Shown here: one piece after another, positions 23,701 to 35,000 of the stretch
How positions within the stretch are numbered: the stretch's first letter is position 1
Layout: the number at the start of each line of letters is the position of its first letter
Assembly: GCA_964017045.1 (NCBI GenBank)
Contig: OZ024794.1
Coordinates: forward strand, 6,546,329 to 6,610,328
Reading direction: 5' to 3'
DNA from: Omphiscola glabra
Taxonomy: Eukaryota; Mollusca; Gastropoda; Lymnaeidae
Length of the DNA: 64,000 nt
The notes under the pieces: generated by a model
Told to the model about the DNA's origin: nothing
The model's input: only the letters and a program-made list of their open reading frames with translations
Databases searched by the model: none
Made by a program: the position numbers and the translations under genes

Positions 23701-26700
23701 TAGGCTGCCAAAATGTATGATTTACTGTCTAAGTCCTTATCAGAGTTGAAAAACATATTAAAGAAAGACATTTAAACACTCATATTCCATTTCAACAAGC
23801 TTAACTAGTGATGTCCAACTTTGCATGCAAATCGAAATTCATTTTTTAGTTGTTAATAATTGCAAAATTTAAAAAAGATCATTACGACTACGAGGCTTTG
23901 CATAAAAAGTGAATCAAATTATAAAGAATGCAAATCATGCAAATGGAATTTTTATGAAAAGAAATTTCGTTGGAATTAAAAAAATAAAATTCATAGCAAA
24001 AAGAGATTGAGCTTACACTGTAACTCTATGGGTGATTAGCTATTGCATCATGTTATTTACCGGTACTGAGTTTTTGCTTGCATTTGCAACAATTTAAATT
24101 CTGCTACTAAAACAATTAATAACTTTAAAAATAAATGTTTGATAACCTAGACATTGATATCAATGGAAAAAATAATTGAAATCTGAATTAAATTATTAAA
24201 TCAATTACTTCACTATTATAATGAATTAAACAACCCTTAAAAAATGAGTTTTTTCATATAAATCCTTTACATGCATTTTTTTGGTTTGTGAAATCATATT
24301 TCCATCATCTTACCCTCGAAAAACTGATTTTTGGGGGTTGGAGCTGAAAATTTGATAGAATGTGTTGCGATCGGCAACGAGTCTATGTGCTAAGTTACAG
24401 CTGATAGGTTGATGGGAAGTGGGTCAATTAATCTTCCGAAGATTTTGCCACCCAGACAGAAACACAGGAATAAAAATTAAGGTACTATAAAGGATTTAAA
24501 AAGAGAGTGTTCATAAAGTTTATCTTCTTCTTCTTCTATGCTTTCAGGGCCCACGATCAATGCATTGATCATTATGGCTCCTATGGTTCAGAGGGGTTCG
24601 CGATGTTAATGTGCGTGGTTTTTTAAGGGGATAATTCACTGGTTGCAAGACAGGAGGCAAGAGCCGCAAATGTGTCAAGTGTAGTTGCCACAACTGTTGT
24701 TTTTGGAAGATTGTTCCATTCCTTTATTGTCTTTGGAAGGAATGAGGAGCTCCTGTACTGAGTTCTTGTTTTTAAAAGTCGAAACTGTTTGTCGTGACCT
24801 CTTCGCTGTCTAGGGGGGAGATTGACGAGTTTCTGTTTGATACTGGAGCAGTGGACCAGCCCATTATTGATCTTGTACAACATGGAGAGCCTAGTTAGTC
24901 GTCGTCGTTCTTCTAACGGTGACCACCCTAATGTTTCCAGCATGCTGCCAACACTAGAGGTGTTTCTGTAGCGGTTCATGACAAAGCGTGCTGCCCGTCG
25001 TTGGACCGCCTCCAACCTATCGATGCTCTTCTGACAGTGGCCGGACAAAGGCTTTATAGGCTTTTTCTTTCACGCTTGAGTTGCAAATCTTCAGATTTCG
25101 TCTTAGGAACCCCAGGGTCTTGTTTGCCCGATTGCACACATTGCTAATGTGCTCGTCCCAGCGGACTTCTCTTTGGACGGTAACACCTAGGTACTTTACG
25201 GAGGAAACTGGCTCTAGAATATGGCCATGCAATTTGTAAGGGTGGTGTAGAGGGGATCTGCTTCTGGAGACTGACAGTGTCTGGCACTTGACGGGATGAA
25301 ATTCCATGTCCCAGCTCTTCTCCCACTCGGCTAACCGATTGAGGTCCTGTTGCAGCTGGTCCTGGTCAGAACGGTGATTGTTCTATAAACCGCCGTGTCA
25401 TCTGCGAACAGTCTTGCTTGGGAGGTCAGCTTCTCGGGCAGGTCACTGATATATGCTAGGAACAAACAGGGGCCTAGCACAGAGCCCTGGGGGACCCCTG
25501 ACTTAACATGGACAAAGGAGGAGGTTGTGCCGTCTACCACTACAGCCTGGCATCGGTCGCTGAGGAAGCTAGAGATCCATGTTTTGATATTGCCTTCGAT
25601 CCCATATCTCTGCAGTTTGTGTAATAGCAAGCTATGATTGTCACTGTCAAATGCCTTTGAGAAGTCTAGTACAAGCACATCAGTTTGCTTGCTGTTCTCC
25701 AAATTGGTCGTCAAATCTTCAGCAAATTCAAGGGGTTGGGTCTCATATGATCTATTGACTCTGAAGCCATGCTGACAGTCATTCAGTATATTGTGGTTTT
25801 CAAGATGATTCATGACCGCGCTTACTATTATGTGCTTCAATAGTTTGCATACTACGCTGGTGAGAGATACCGGGCGGTAGTTGGCTGGGTCGTATTGCTC
25901 CCCTTTTTTGTAGATTGGAGTGACATGCGCTGTTCTCCAGTTGGTGGGAACGTTGCCTGTGAGTAGCGACGATTGGAAGAGGATTGTCAGCGAGGGAGCA
26001 ATTTCATTTGCCAATTCTTTTAGCACTTGTGGTTTAATGTTGTCGGCACCACATGCCTTGTATGGGTTAATGGATTTAAGGAGTGCCATAACACCCTGCT
26101 CTGAAATGTGGATATCTTCCATGATGGCGTAGGCTGTGTTCATCATGTTGGTCTTTAGAAGGAACTCATCCTCTGAGTACTCTCTACCGTCATCAAAGAC
26201 CGACTGGAACTGTTGATTTAGAATATCCGCCTGTGCTTTTGGTTCAGACGTCAAATGGCCGTCCCATCTCAAGGGTGAAACCCCATTGTTTGATGACTTT
26301 TGGTGCTTGATGTAGCTCCAGAATCGTTTGTTCTTGACGCCCTTGGCCGGAATATTATCCTCTGAGAAGATGTCGTTCAAGTAGTTCCAGTAGGATCTGC
26401 GCAGTAAGCGTTGGATGTTTCTTCGGAGCCTCAGTACCTCGGCTTTCAGTACGACCGAGCCATTCTTCTTCATTCGCTTGTACTGGCGGTCTCTCCTGTG
26501 TATGAGCCTACAGATTTCAGCTGTGACCCATGGCTGATTTACCTTTGGTTTGGTGGTCTTGTGTGGTATGTATTTCTTCACTGCATCAGTTAGTGTTGTC
26601 TTGACCTTCATCCACAGCTCTTCTGTTGTCGCTTTACCCTGAATATCATGCATGTTAGAGCTCAGCTCTGTCGTTGCCCTTCTCAGGCTATCCCAGTCTG

Positions 26701-29700
26701 CACAAATGGGGATTTCTCGCACAGCCTGCTTCTTTTTTAGTGCGCTGACCTGAAATTCGCAATATGGTATGCAGTGGTCTGATATTCCAGGGATGACCTC
26801 AACTCTTGGATGAGATGTGGACTGTTGGTGAGGAGTAGATCGAGAGTGTTTTCCCCCCTCGTGGGTTCTTTAACCATCTGTTCCAGACCATGGTTGTTAA
26901 TTATCTCCATAAAGTCAGAGTGTAGGAACGGGTATGGACACTTGGGCTTCAAGGCAGGAATCTGCCAGTTCCAACCAAGAAAGTTGAAATCTCCCCCTAT
27001 AAGGAGAAAAGCGTTCATCGATTGAATTGCCCTCTGTAGTGACACCTCAAACCTCCTCAAGCTTGGTTCATCTGCTGTGTTGGGTCTGTAATATGCACAA
27101 ACATAAAGTGTGCGTCTACCCTTCAGCTTCACCTTCACCCACAGGAGTTCGCAGTCATCAACATCTAGTTCTGGAACAGCGTGACAGTCTAGGCTGTCAT
27201 GGACAGCAATAAGTACTCCTCCTCTTCTGTCTCGTCTATCACGCCGGAATAGTTTGAAATTATCAGGTGCAACCTCGGCGTTGTCGATGGAGGGATTCAG
27301 CCATGTTTCAGTGCCCAAGATGATGTCAGGTTTTAAGCTGTTGATCAAGTTGGCTATCTCGACTCTCTTTCCGCTTGCAGACTGAAAGTTCACATTTAAT
27401 ATGCGCAATGGTCAAAATATCACTTCACAATTAAATACTAAAATGTATTAGTCATGCACCCATTACATTTCCCTTTATTCAATTAGGGATGTAAAAATGA
27501 CTCCAAAACTCTCTCTAGAAGTAAAAACTTAATATTACTTAGTGGACAAAAATTAAGGGCCAACATTAAAAGAAAAAAAAAAAAAAGCTAATACAGTACA
27601 ACCCGGTTATGTCGACGGCCTCGGGGTTTGCCGAAAAGCGTTGAGATAACAGATGATCAAGATAAACGAAAACCAATATGGCGGCAAAATATTAACATGT
27701 GCTTGAAATTTCTTTATGCACATGATGTGCGTTAATAAATGAGAATGTACATGCAAGTGTTTTTGGAGGTTTTTTCTACACAACAGCGTTGCCGTTATTT
27801 GTTTGATGAAGCGATCGGCATGCTATAAAAATGTACATACATGTTTGCTAATAACATGTTCGCAGTTATCGTATGCCCGTATACTATTGCTTTGTGTTTT
27901 CATAAAGAGATCGCTGTAGTGGTAATATTTAACATGACATAGTCACAACACACTGTAGTCCGCCAACACGTCTTTCCGTGCTGTGACGTCATTATTTCGC
28001 TCGGCGGAACCAACCTTCCCCCACCCGCAGATAGCTAGTTCACTGTGACACACAAAGCAACAATATGACCATCACGATCAATATGATACATTGCGGTGAT
28101 ATTTTTATAACCTTTGACACACATACCAATCCCCCTACCCATGTGTCTCGTATGCCACAAATTTCCTTGACAACCAACAATGCACTGCTAAGATGGTGTT
28201 GTCGATACAAACGCAAAAATACGGTAGTGAGATGGTGAATTGGCATTAATAATTAACATTTTCAAAAGCCGGCGATTGGTCATGGGGATCGAGAATACCA
28301 ACGTTAAGTGGCAAATTTGGCCCTCTTTTGTGCTCGAGATATTAGGGTTCGGCGACATAAAACAGTCGACATAACCGATGAGAAAATGCTAAGACAAAGA
28401 GAGAATTTGGCGGTTCCACTTCAAAAACGTCGACTTAATAGGGTTGGCGAATTAACCGAGGTCGAGATAAGCGGGTTCGACTGTATGTCAATCACAAAGT
28501 AAGTAAAAAATTAAATACCTTATATTCCATGCTGTATAGTTGTCTGGGTTGAACAAAAGTACTGATCGTGTCAATTGTGAAACTTCGATGTGATCTGAAA
28601 CAAAACAGAAACATAAAACACACATGTAAATATATTCAGCTTCTAAATTGTATAAAAGGAAGCTGGGCAAATCTTCTTAGCCAATGATTAATAGTAAAAC
28701 ACTCTTTCAAAAATATTTTTTTTATGAAACTGAAAAATAGATAATCTAAAAGAAAAATGCACAAATACCAATGAATTTTTCAGAAGGTTTCTGTGCGCGC
28801 CATCCAATAAGTCTGTTAACAGAATATTTCATAAGCAATTTGACAGCCCAAGCCTCTACTCCAAGCTTATGCTCTTGCAAGAAGAATGGAGATCTGTTTT
28901 GTTTTGGTTCAAGAACGGGGACAATATCATATTCATCTCTACAAGATAAAAGCAAAGAAAATTAATAGCATTTGACAGCACTTGGAAGCCTAAATTTCAA
29001 ACGGATTAAAACAGCCACTCTGCACATAGGTTATTAAGTGTGGCATGGTGAAAGAAAAAAACGTTTAAATTGCTATATTACTCAGTATTGTTACATAAAA
29101 AATATATCCAACGTACTGGATTGAAATTTGAAAAGATGAGTAATGTCACAATATTTTAATGTGCAAATAATTTGAATACAGTATATTAAAAATTGATATA
29201 CCGGTAGTTATAAATAATGGCATTTTACAATGAAGGGTAATAATGGCGGAGACTGCAATCAGGTTAGCACAATAGGAAATTAGTAAAACACAGGTTTTTA
29301 TCAGGTTTAACCTTACTGTGTTTTACTAATTTCCTATTGATCTACATGTGTGCCAATTTTCATAGCTCTTTTTGTTTTATGAGAGACGCCATGGTTCTAT
29401 GTTTGAGCAGTTTATTATGTAGGTCCCTCTGCCCAACTTTACTTGATGTGACCACGACCCTTTTAAAATGGCGGAAAATGCCAATACTTATGAAGTATTC
29501 AATTATTACCCCCAATTACAACAAAATATTTGATAACTAGTTTTTTAGAATGAACTCAAGATGGATTTAAGCAATATTATTTGTTTTTAAGGTTTAAAAC
29601 CCTGGTAGAGTCCATATAATAAATTATCATAATTTACCGCATGCAGTACCATTTTAATGGGCAACCTTTCAGTCACTGCATTTGACTTACAATATATTCT

Positions 29701-31142
29701 CAGAATTTCTTTCATAAGAAACTGCTGTGTGCAAACACTATTAAACCATTGGTCTGGGAAAGCTTTCATTAATTAGTCATGCACCAAAGTTGAAAGTTCA
29801 AAATAAGTAGTCCCTAACTAGTATTATTTTTTTAGTTGGCCGCGTTGCCTTATTATATACGTTTACATAGAATGGACATCATGCTTGGTAAACAGAACAG
29901 CCATATTGTATACGTTGAATTACATTTTCACTGATAATGCATAGTATATATTATAGTATAGTTAGATACTGGTATGTTAAAATTTTATTATAATTCCATA
30001 GTATTATTACTTTATAAAATAGCTTTAATCTTAAAAATAAAAGTTGTATAACATTATCTTTAAAATAAGTGTTATAGTGCATGACGGGATTAGCGGCATT
30101 GGATCACAAAATGTAGAGGTGTGGTTCGTTGAATAGAAAAAAAAATTACTAACAAACTCGCACTTTAAAAATCACAGCTCGAAAAGTATCAAAGATAGAG
30201 AGTTAATTCTGGTTTCATTTTTAAAAAATTGAAGTTTGCTCTATACAACACTTATCCATATAATTACTTTTTAATATCACAAAGTGCATTGAAATACTCA
30301 TATTGCACTAATAGATATTTCCTATTAAACCTTTTACTTTTTACCATGCCAAAAAAGGGAATGAAACTGGAAGCTTAGAAGTGAAAGAAAGGGTAAGGAA
30401 CATAGTTTTTGGGTAACAAACTTAGAAAGATAGTTCCTCCTCAAATCAATAATCAAATTCAAACCATCTTTAAAGTTCATTAATCAAATCAAAATTGACA
30501 TTCATTGATTGATGATTCTTTGATTCTCAGATCGAAATCCTCTTCAAACTGACATTTATCTGAGAATAACTTTCAAATCAATGGTCCAGTTTGAGAAGGA
30601 TTTTTTTTTCAAAATCAGGCCCAATAAATATAGGAGGAATAGGATTAACTGTAATCAGAGAACTTTTACTTTAACAATTCTAATATGACGATATGTCTGA
30701 GTGATATTGTCAGTGATATTGTCATTCATTGTTTACAAATTTATTGAAAGTGCATCCTGTGTTGGGTTTAGTAAAGACTTAGATGATCTAAACTTAGGGC
30801 ACCAAGATTTTAAAAAAAAATTATGTTTAAATAATAACACTTCACACAGTTCAGTGTGTCACAATGAGTGATTACAGTATAATCAGTATTGGAAATAAAA
30901 CAGATTATTACAGAAGTGGAAGCAACACCAACACACTGTTTTGTCAAGTTTAGCTCAGCTGTGACTCTGAACTCTGAGGCTATCAACATCTATGTAAGTG
31001 ATAAATGTCTCAATGCTTTGTGGTCAATCGTGAAAAAATTGAGGCAGTATATTTTAACTTAAATTTCAGCTTACATATTTGGATCCCTTTTAAAAACATT
31101 GTTGAGGTCGATAAATAACCGAGGTCCTCTGGGATCCGCCAT
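20742..31142 (-). CDS. PTAR1: PTAR1, protein prenyltransferase alpha subunit repeat-containing protein 1
   Basis: PTAR1 belongs to the prenyltransferase alpha-subunit repeat (PFTA) family. It pairs with the Rab geranylgeranyltransferase beta subunit and is linked to SNARE (Ykt6) geranylgeranylation and Golgi function. Seven coding exons on the - strand: 31142-31075, 28938-28769, 28594-28519, 23588-23484, 23256-22944, 21734-21508 and 20979-20742. All phases join, giving 1197 nt (398 aa), close to the vertebrate 400 or so. Recognisable segments are FIDLNNVFKRDPN (N-terminus), EHKLGVEAWAVK, LLFNPDNYTAWNIRKEL (first PFTA-type repeat), LTKHPKSPETFIHRRW, YPCNYHAWSHRIWIIQHCL, HISDHSGFHYRQFLLKEL and SYPGHEALWYHRRFLF, ending in KYKQWVQTLI. 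The exon 6 donor is the weak GTTGGT, but it alone keeps the frame. Intron 3 (23589-28518) holds a LINE and a pogo-like element. Intron 4 is plain; intron 5 carries a Penelope fragment. Confidence 0.95.
22375..22812 (+). mobile_element. Penelope-like element 3' end fragment in PTAR1 intron 5
   Basis: CACATGGCATGAATGTTATG matches the end of the GIY-YIG frame of the element at 8057-10640. The 3' UTR landmarks follow (GCAGTGGACTTACTTTTCCT, GTCCTCTTGGATACT, CTGGACAAGGCTTC, AAGTTTTCCCATG). The fragment has its own 26-bp tandem repeat of four copies at 22421-22527 (CTTGTTAAACCTTTCTTCCA unit). It is antisense to PTAR1. The hammerhead-like box has decayed. Confidence 0.75.
24210..24505 (-). repeat. 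Dispersed repeat family A, copy 4 (PTAR1 intron 3)
   Basis: It has the same order of landmarks as 4866-5105: GAATTAAACAACCC, TTTTTTCATATAAATCC, GGAGCTGAAAATTTGATAGA, CGGCAACGAGTCTATGTGCT and TTCCGAAGATTTTGCC, and ends at ATAAAGGATTT. It is the most complete copy in the window. Confidence 0.78.
24520..27412 (-). mobile_element. LINE (non-LTR retrotransposon), 5'-truncated, with APE endonuclease and reverse transcriptase
   Basis: It reads on the - strand, the same as PTAR1, inside its intron 3. 27408-26737 is an AP-type endonuclease: LNVNFQSASGKRVEIANLI, PDIILGTETWLNPSI, RRGGVLIAVHDSL, LLIGGDFNFLGWNW. Its last motif SDH is reached only after a shift near 26815. 26722-25331 is the reverse transcriptase: [56 protein letters not shown] and the catalytic FADD near 25400. 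After another shift, 25307-24623 gives VKYLGVTVQREVRWDEHIS and the C-terminal RRAARFVMNRY...TIKEWNNLP segment. ORF1 is absent. The layout fits the Jockey/CR1 group (catalytic box and tail read so). The 3' UTR ends near 24520 with a segment shared with the SINE at 6313-6662. At least three shifts make it inactive. Confidence 0.93.
27592..28485. mobile_element. Pogo/Tc1-mariner-type inverted-repeat element with TA duplication
   Basis: The element 27594-28483 begins CAGTACAACCCGGTTATGTC and ends with GATAAGCGGGTTCGACTG. The end read inward, CAGTCGAACCCGCTTATC, matches the start at most positions. It is flanked by TA on both sides (27592-27593, 28484-28485). The CAGT-GAACC...TATC-start is typical of pogo/Tigger-type ends. 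At 890 bp with no transposase frame it is non-autonomous. It lies within PTAR1 intron 3, ending 34 bp before exon 3. Confidence 0.8.
29243..29336. repeat. Penelope terminus in inverted arrangement (PTAR1 intron 1)
   Basis: GAGACTGCAATCAGGTTAGC, the satellite/Penelope core, is followed by AATAGGAAATTAGTAAAACA. After TTTTTATCAGGTTTAACC comes the reverse complement of that last block (TGTTTTACTAATTTCCTATT). The structure joins the two Penelope end sequences as a hairpin. Confidence 0.7.
29337..31074. other. PTAR1 intron 1, mostly featureless
   Basis: The intron spans 28939-31074. Besides the Penelope hairpin it holds only AT-rich DNA and a short inverted pair near 30538 and 30588 (TCCTCTTCAAACTG against CAGTTTGAGAAGGA). 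Confidence 0.45.
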
Positions 31143-32020
31143 GTTGTTATAAGTCAAAGGTCATGTCATGTTCATGTTACGAATCAGCTGTGCGATTTGT
31201 TTTACATTTCCATATAGTTCATGTGTAAATATTAATCTTTCTACAATATGTCAACATTTTAACAATTTTCGTTAGAGATAATGGTAGAATAATGTACTGA
31301 TTTGGAAAGAAGACCTTAAGTAGTATACGTTTACGATTAATTTTGTAAGCTCTTTTAAAGTTTCGATTAAATTTAGGTACCTCATCACATGATTTTATCA
31401 GTTAAAACTTTAACGAAATAAGTTGCACGGTGAAAGGAACAATTAAAATTAATGTACATGTTCATTTCATAACTATTATCATGAGATTGAGATCAGTAAT
31501 AATATATGAGCATCACTGTTATGATGTCAATTTTATACCCCGAATAAAAAACTAATTAATATGATAAAAATAATAATGTAATTAATATGGCGGGTGGCGA
31601 TAATTATAAATTATACTTTTATAACTTTCATACTAACAAAAAAACTTTAAAAAAGTGTTTATGTCCAATCGAACAAAAAAATTATAATTTATAATCAAAT
31701 ATGATACTTCCTTTAAGGACATCCAGATAAGCTAGTGTTAGTCGACCGTATAACTGGCGTTTATCATAAAAAAATATATATGTGTTTATTTTAACTTCAA
31801 CATTTCGTCAAAAGTTAGTATCGGATACGTCTGATTTACTCGATTCCAATACAGTCGCTTAATTTCCCGCCATCTCCACATGTGAGAAAGCGAAACGAGA
31901 CACTTAGAGTCCTAAGTCATAAGCTTTCTAAAAAAAAAATATAAAATCATTTTTAATCCATAATTGAGTGTTAAAAAGAACTGTTGTCATATAAGGCGCC
32001 CAATCACAATACTTTGCAAA
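31143..32020. promoter_or_regulatory. Divergent promoter region between PTAR1 and UHRF1
   Basis: The two start codons face away from each other, 878 bp apart. TTTCCCGCC at 31863-31871 is a perfect match to the E2F consensus (TTTSSCGC), about 150 bp before the UHRF1 ATG. Vertebrate UHRF1 is an S-phase gene under E2F control, so the site is meaningful in context. No TATA box could be assigned with confidence. Whether the two genes share a promoter or have separate ones cannot be told from the sequence. Confidence 0.6.
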
Positions 32021-35000
32021 ATGTGGATTCAAGTTAGGTCCATTAATGGAACCAAAACAGTTCGTGTTGATGATCTTAGTAAGCTCACCAAGATCGAAGA
32101 TCTGCGTAAGCGGTTGATTGAACCATTTGAAGCTGAACCTGACAGACAACGGCTTTTTTTTCGCGGAAAACAGGTACGAACGTGATACTCATGCATGGTG
32201 AATTACCCTTTGTTACTTTGTAGTTTGGCCTGCCTCACCACTTCCTTCCACTCAGTCCTGATGTTTTTCTTTTCCCTGCTTTATCACACTTGGTGGATTC
32301 CCAGCTGTTGTAGATCTTTTTCCACATCATCCAATCAAGCCTAGGTCTGCCTTTGAGCCGCTTTCCTCAGGTTTTGGTGGTGCACTCCCTTCATACTTCA
32401 TGAATCACTCACTCTTCTGTCATTTGACATTCTTTCTTAGTGATAGTGTCCTGCCCAATGAACGCTAGTCCCAAATGTCAAATAGTATACATTTTGTTAG
32501 AAAGTGCCAGATGACCCTGATAAATGATGAGGTAATTAGTAGAATAATTTCTTGTCATTGTAATAAAATAAACAATGCCATGTTTATTTTGCAAATAATG
32601 TTTTGCCAGGTATCATTCTGCAAACTTACGACACAATGCTGAAGGCAATGTATGACCGTACAGCACGCTGTGGCTTTGGTTAGTGTGGCTTGTTGAACAT
32701 CTTCTCATAACTGAGAAAGTTGGGACACCATTGTAAACTACACATTTTTCTACATTGAGTGTCACAATTGGTTTCAAATCCAACAAGGTTCTGGTTCTGG
32801 TTCGGTACGTTGCTGCATCCATATACTGGCATATGTGCAACGGTTGGGGAAGCGATGTTGCCAATCTAACGGCCCCTAGCAGATGCCAGGGCGGCCTTGA
32901 AGCTTTTGATCGTTGTCGAGTTCACGGCGGTATTGTCCAGGTTGTTCCAAGCAATTATGGTGCGTGGAAAAAATGACTGCTTATGTTGCACTGTGTTACT
33001 CCGAGGCACAGTGAAGCATTTGTTATTGTTTCGGGTGTAATTTCTCATGGGGTTGTCAGATGTTAAGTCAGTGTTAAGTGACTGTTTGGCTCTAATTAAT
33101 CGGCCTGGCTTCTGTGGGGTAAGATAATTGTTTGCTGGGATGGCCGGAATTAGCCCCATGGCCATTTTATATAAGAATGTTAGGCGGATCTTTTCTCGTC
33201 TGTCCTTGAGAGTGGGGATGTCAAATCTGTTTAAAAAGCCAGTGACGTAGCCAGGCGTGGTGGTTTTATAGTCATGTGCTATGAAGCGCATTGCGTTACG
33301 TTGGATTCGCTCCAATTTGTCCACGTCTTGCTTGAGGTATGGGTCCCAGATAATTGCACCATATTCTAGTATCGGACGAACGAGTGCAAGATAGGCATTT
33401 CGTTTGCAGGATGTTGGGCAGTGGCGCAGATTTCTTCTAATAAAACCTAGTGTGGAGTTGGCTTTTTTTTGAAATTTTGTTTATATGGGGTGACCATTTT
33501 AGGTTATTTGAGAAGAGAATTCCAAGGTATGGATTGTTTGTTACTTGTTGAAGGATTGTCCTATTTAGGGTGTACATATAGCTTGATGGGTTTTTTTTTG
33601 AGATGCTCATTATGTAGCATTTCGTTTCATTAAATTTCATGCCCCATTTGTCTGCCCAATTCATAAGGCACTCCAAATCTGCTTGAAGTTGGTTGTGGTC
33701 ATCGTAGTCGATTATCTCTCTGTAGACAAGACAGTCATCTGCAAACAGCCTCACTTGAGATTTTACAGTATCAGGGAGGTCGTTTATGTGACAGAGAAAG
33801 AGAAGGGGGCCCAGTACTGTGCCTTGAGGAACTCCTGAGTCTACGGTGGCTTTGCCTGATCGGACGCCATCTACCACTACTTGCATGGTCCGTTTTGTTA
33901 GAAATGTTGAGAGCCAGGAGTGAAGGTTGACGGTAATGCCGTAGTGGTGGAGTTTGTGTAGAAAAAGGCTGTGTGGAACAGTGTCGAAGGCCTTGGAGAA
34001 GTCGAGAATTGCCATGTCGACCTGGTTACCTTTGTCATAGGAGGCAAGGAGGTCATTGGTGGTGATGATTAATTGCTTTCCTGTGGCACATTAGACACAA
34101 AGAACACGTTTTCTGACAGTTGTTGAGTGACATTTACCACATCTGACAATAAACTTTGTAAAATATTATTGAACTGTCAAAGTAACAGCTCATTTGATGC
34201 GTTTTACTATTGTTTTGAATTTGGGACTGGCGTTTGGAGGATTGCTATAGTACCACCCCTTTTAAACTTATGATCCTCTGCTTGCCACCTACCTCCCCAT
34301 TTCAATGAACCTTCTGAGAGTCTTCTTGTACTAGGCCACAGTTAGACCTTATAGTTATGCTTACTATAGAACTGGAATAACATGCTTCAATGATACATCT
34401 GGTGCCATTCTGGTCTTGTATTTAAATATAATCTGTTAATGAAATTAACTATTTCAAGTTCTATACTCTTTCATATTTGAATGTTTCTATTTTGATGCCC
34501 CCCCCAACAGTGAATGTGTCACCTGGTGTGATCCACATCCCATAGAAATGCTACTGTGTAGTTGTAATCAGATGCATTGCCAAAGATTTGTGTAATCTAT
34601 GAGCATGAACTTCTCCCACCCAATCCCCCAATACATTTCCTTCTACTCACCCTCCTTTACTTTATCCCCTCTTGCCCCACTCTAGCCTTTTGCCCTTATC
34701 AACTACTAAAATATCCACCTCAACCTCCCCTTTGTCTTCTATTATCCACAACCCCTTACTTCCAAATTCTCCCTATCATTACTTACTTTATTTCTACTAT
34801 CTCCCATTAAGTCTTATACTTTGCATCTATTTCCACCTGTAATCATCCCACTCACACCCCCCCCCCCCCCCCCCAAATCATCTTGACCATACATACATCC
34901 TTCACTGGCCATAACCCTCCCGTGCCCTACAGTAAATACAAGGAGATTGAGCTTCACATAATTACCTGAAATGGAGACCTAATGAATCTGGATTCTCCAA

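Noticed and set aside
31964..32020. Upstream in-frame start for UHRF1
   Set aside because: It would add 19 residues before MWIQVR, where the ubiquitin-like domain of the family begins, and the extension has no similarity.
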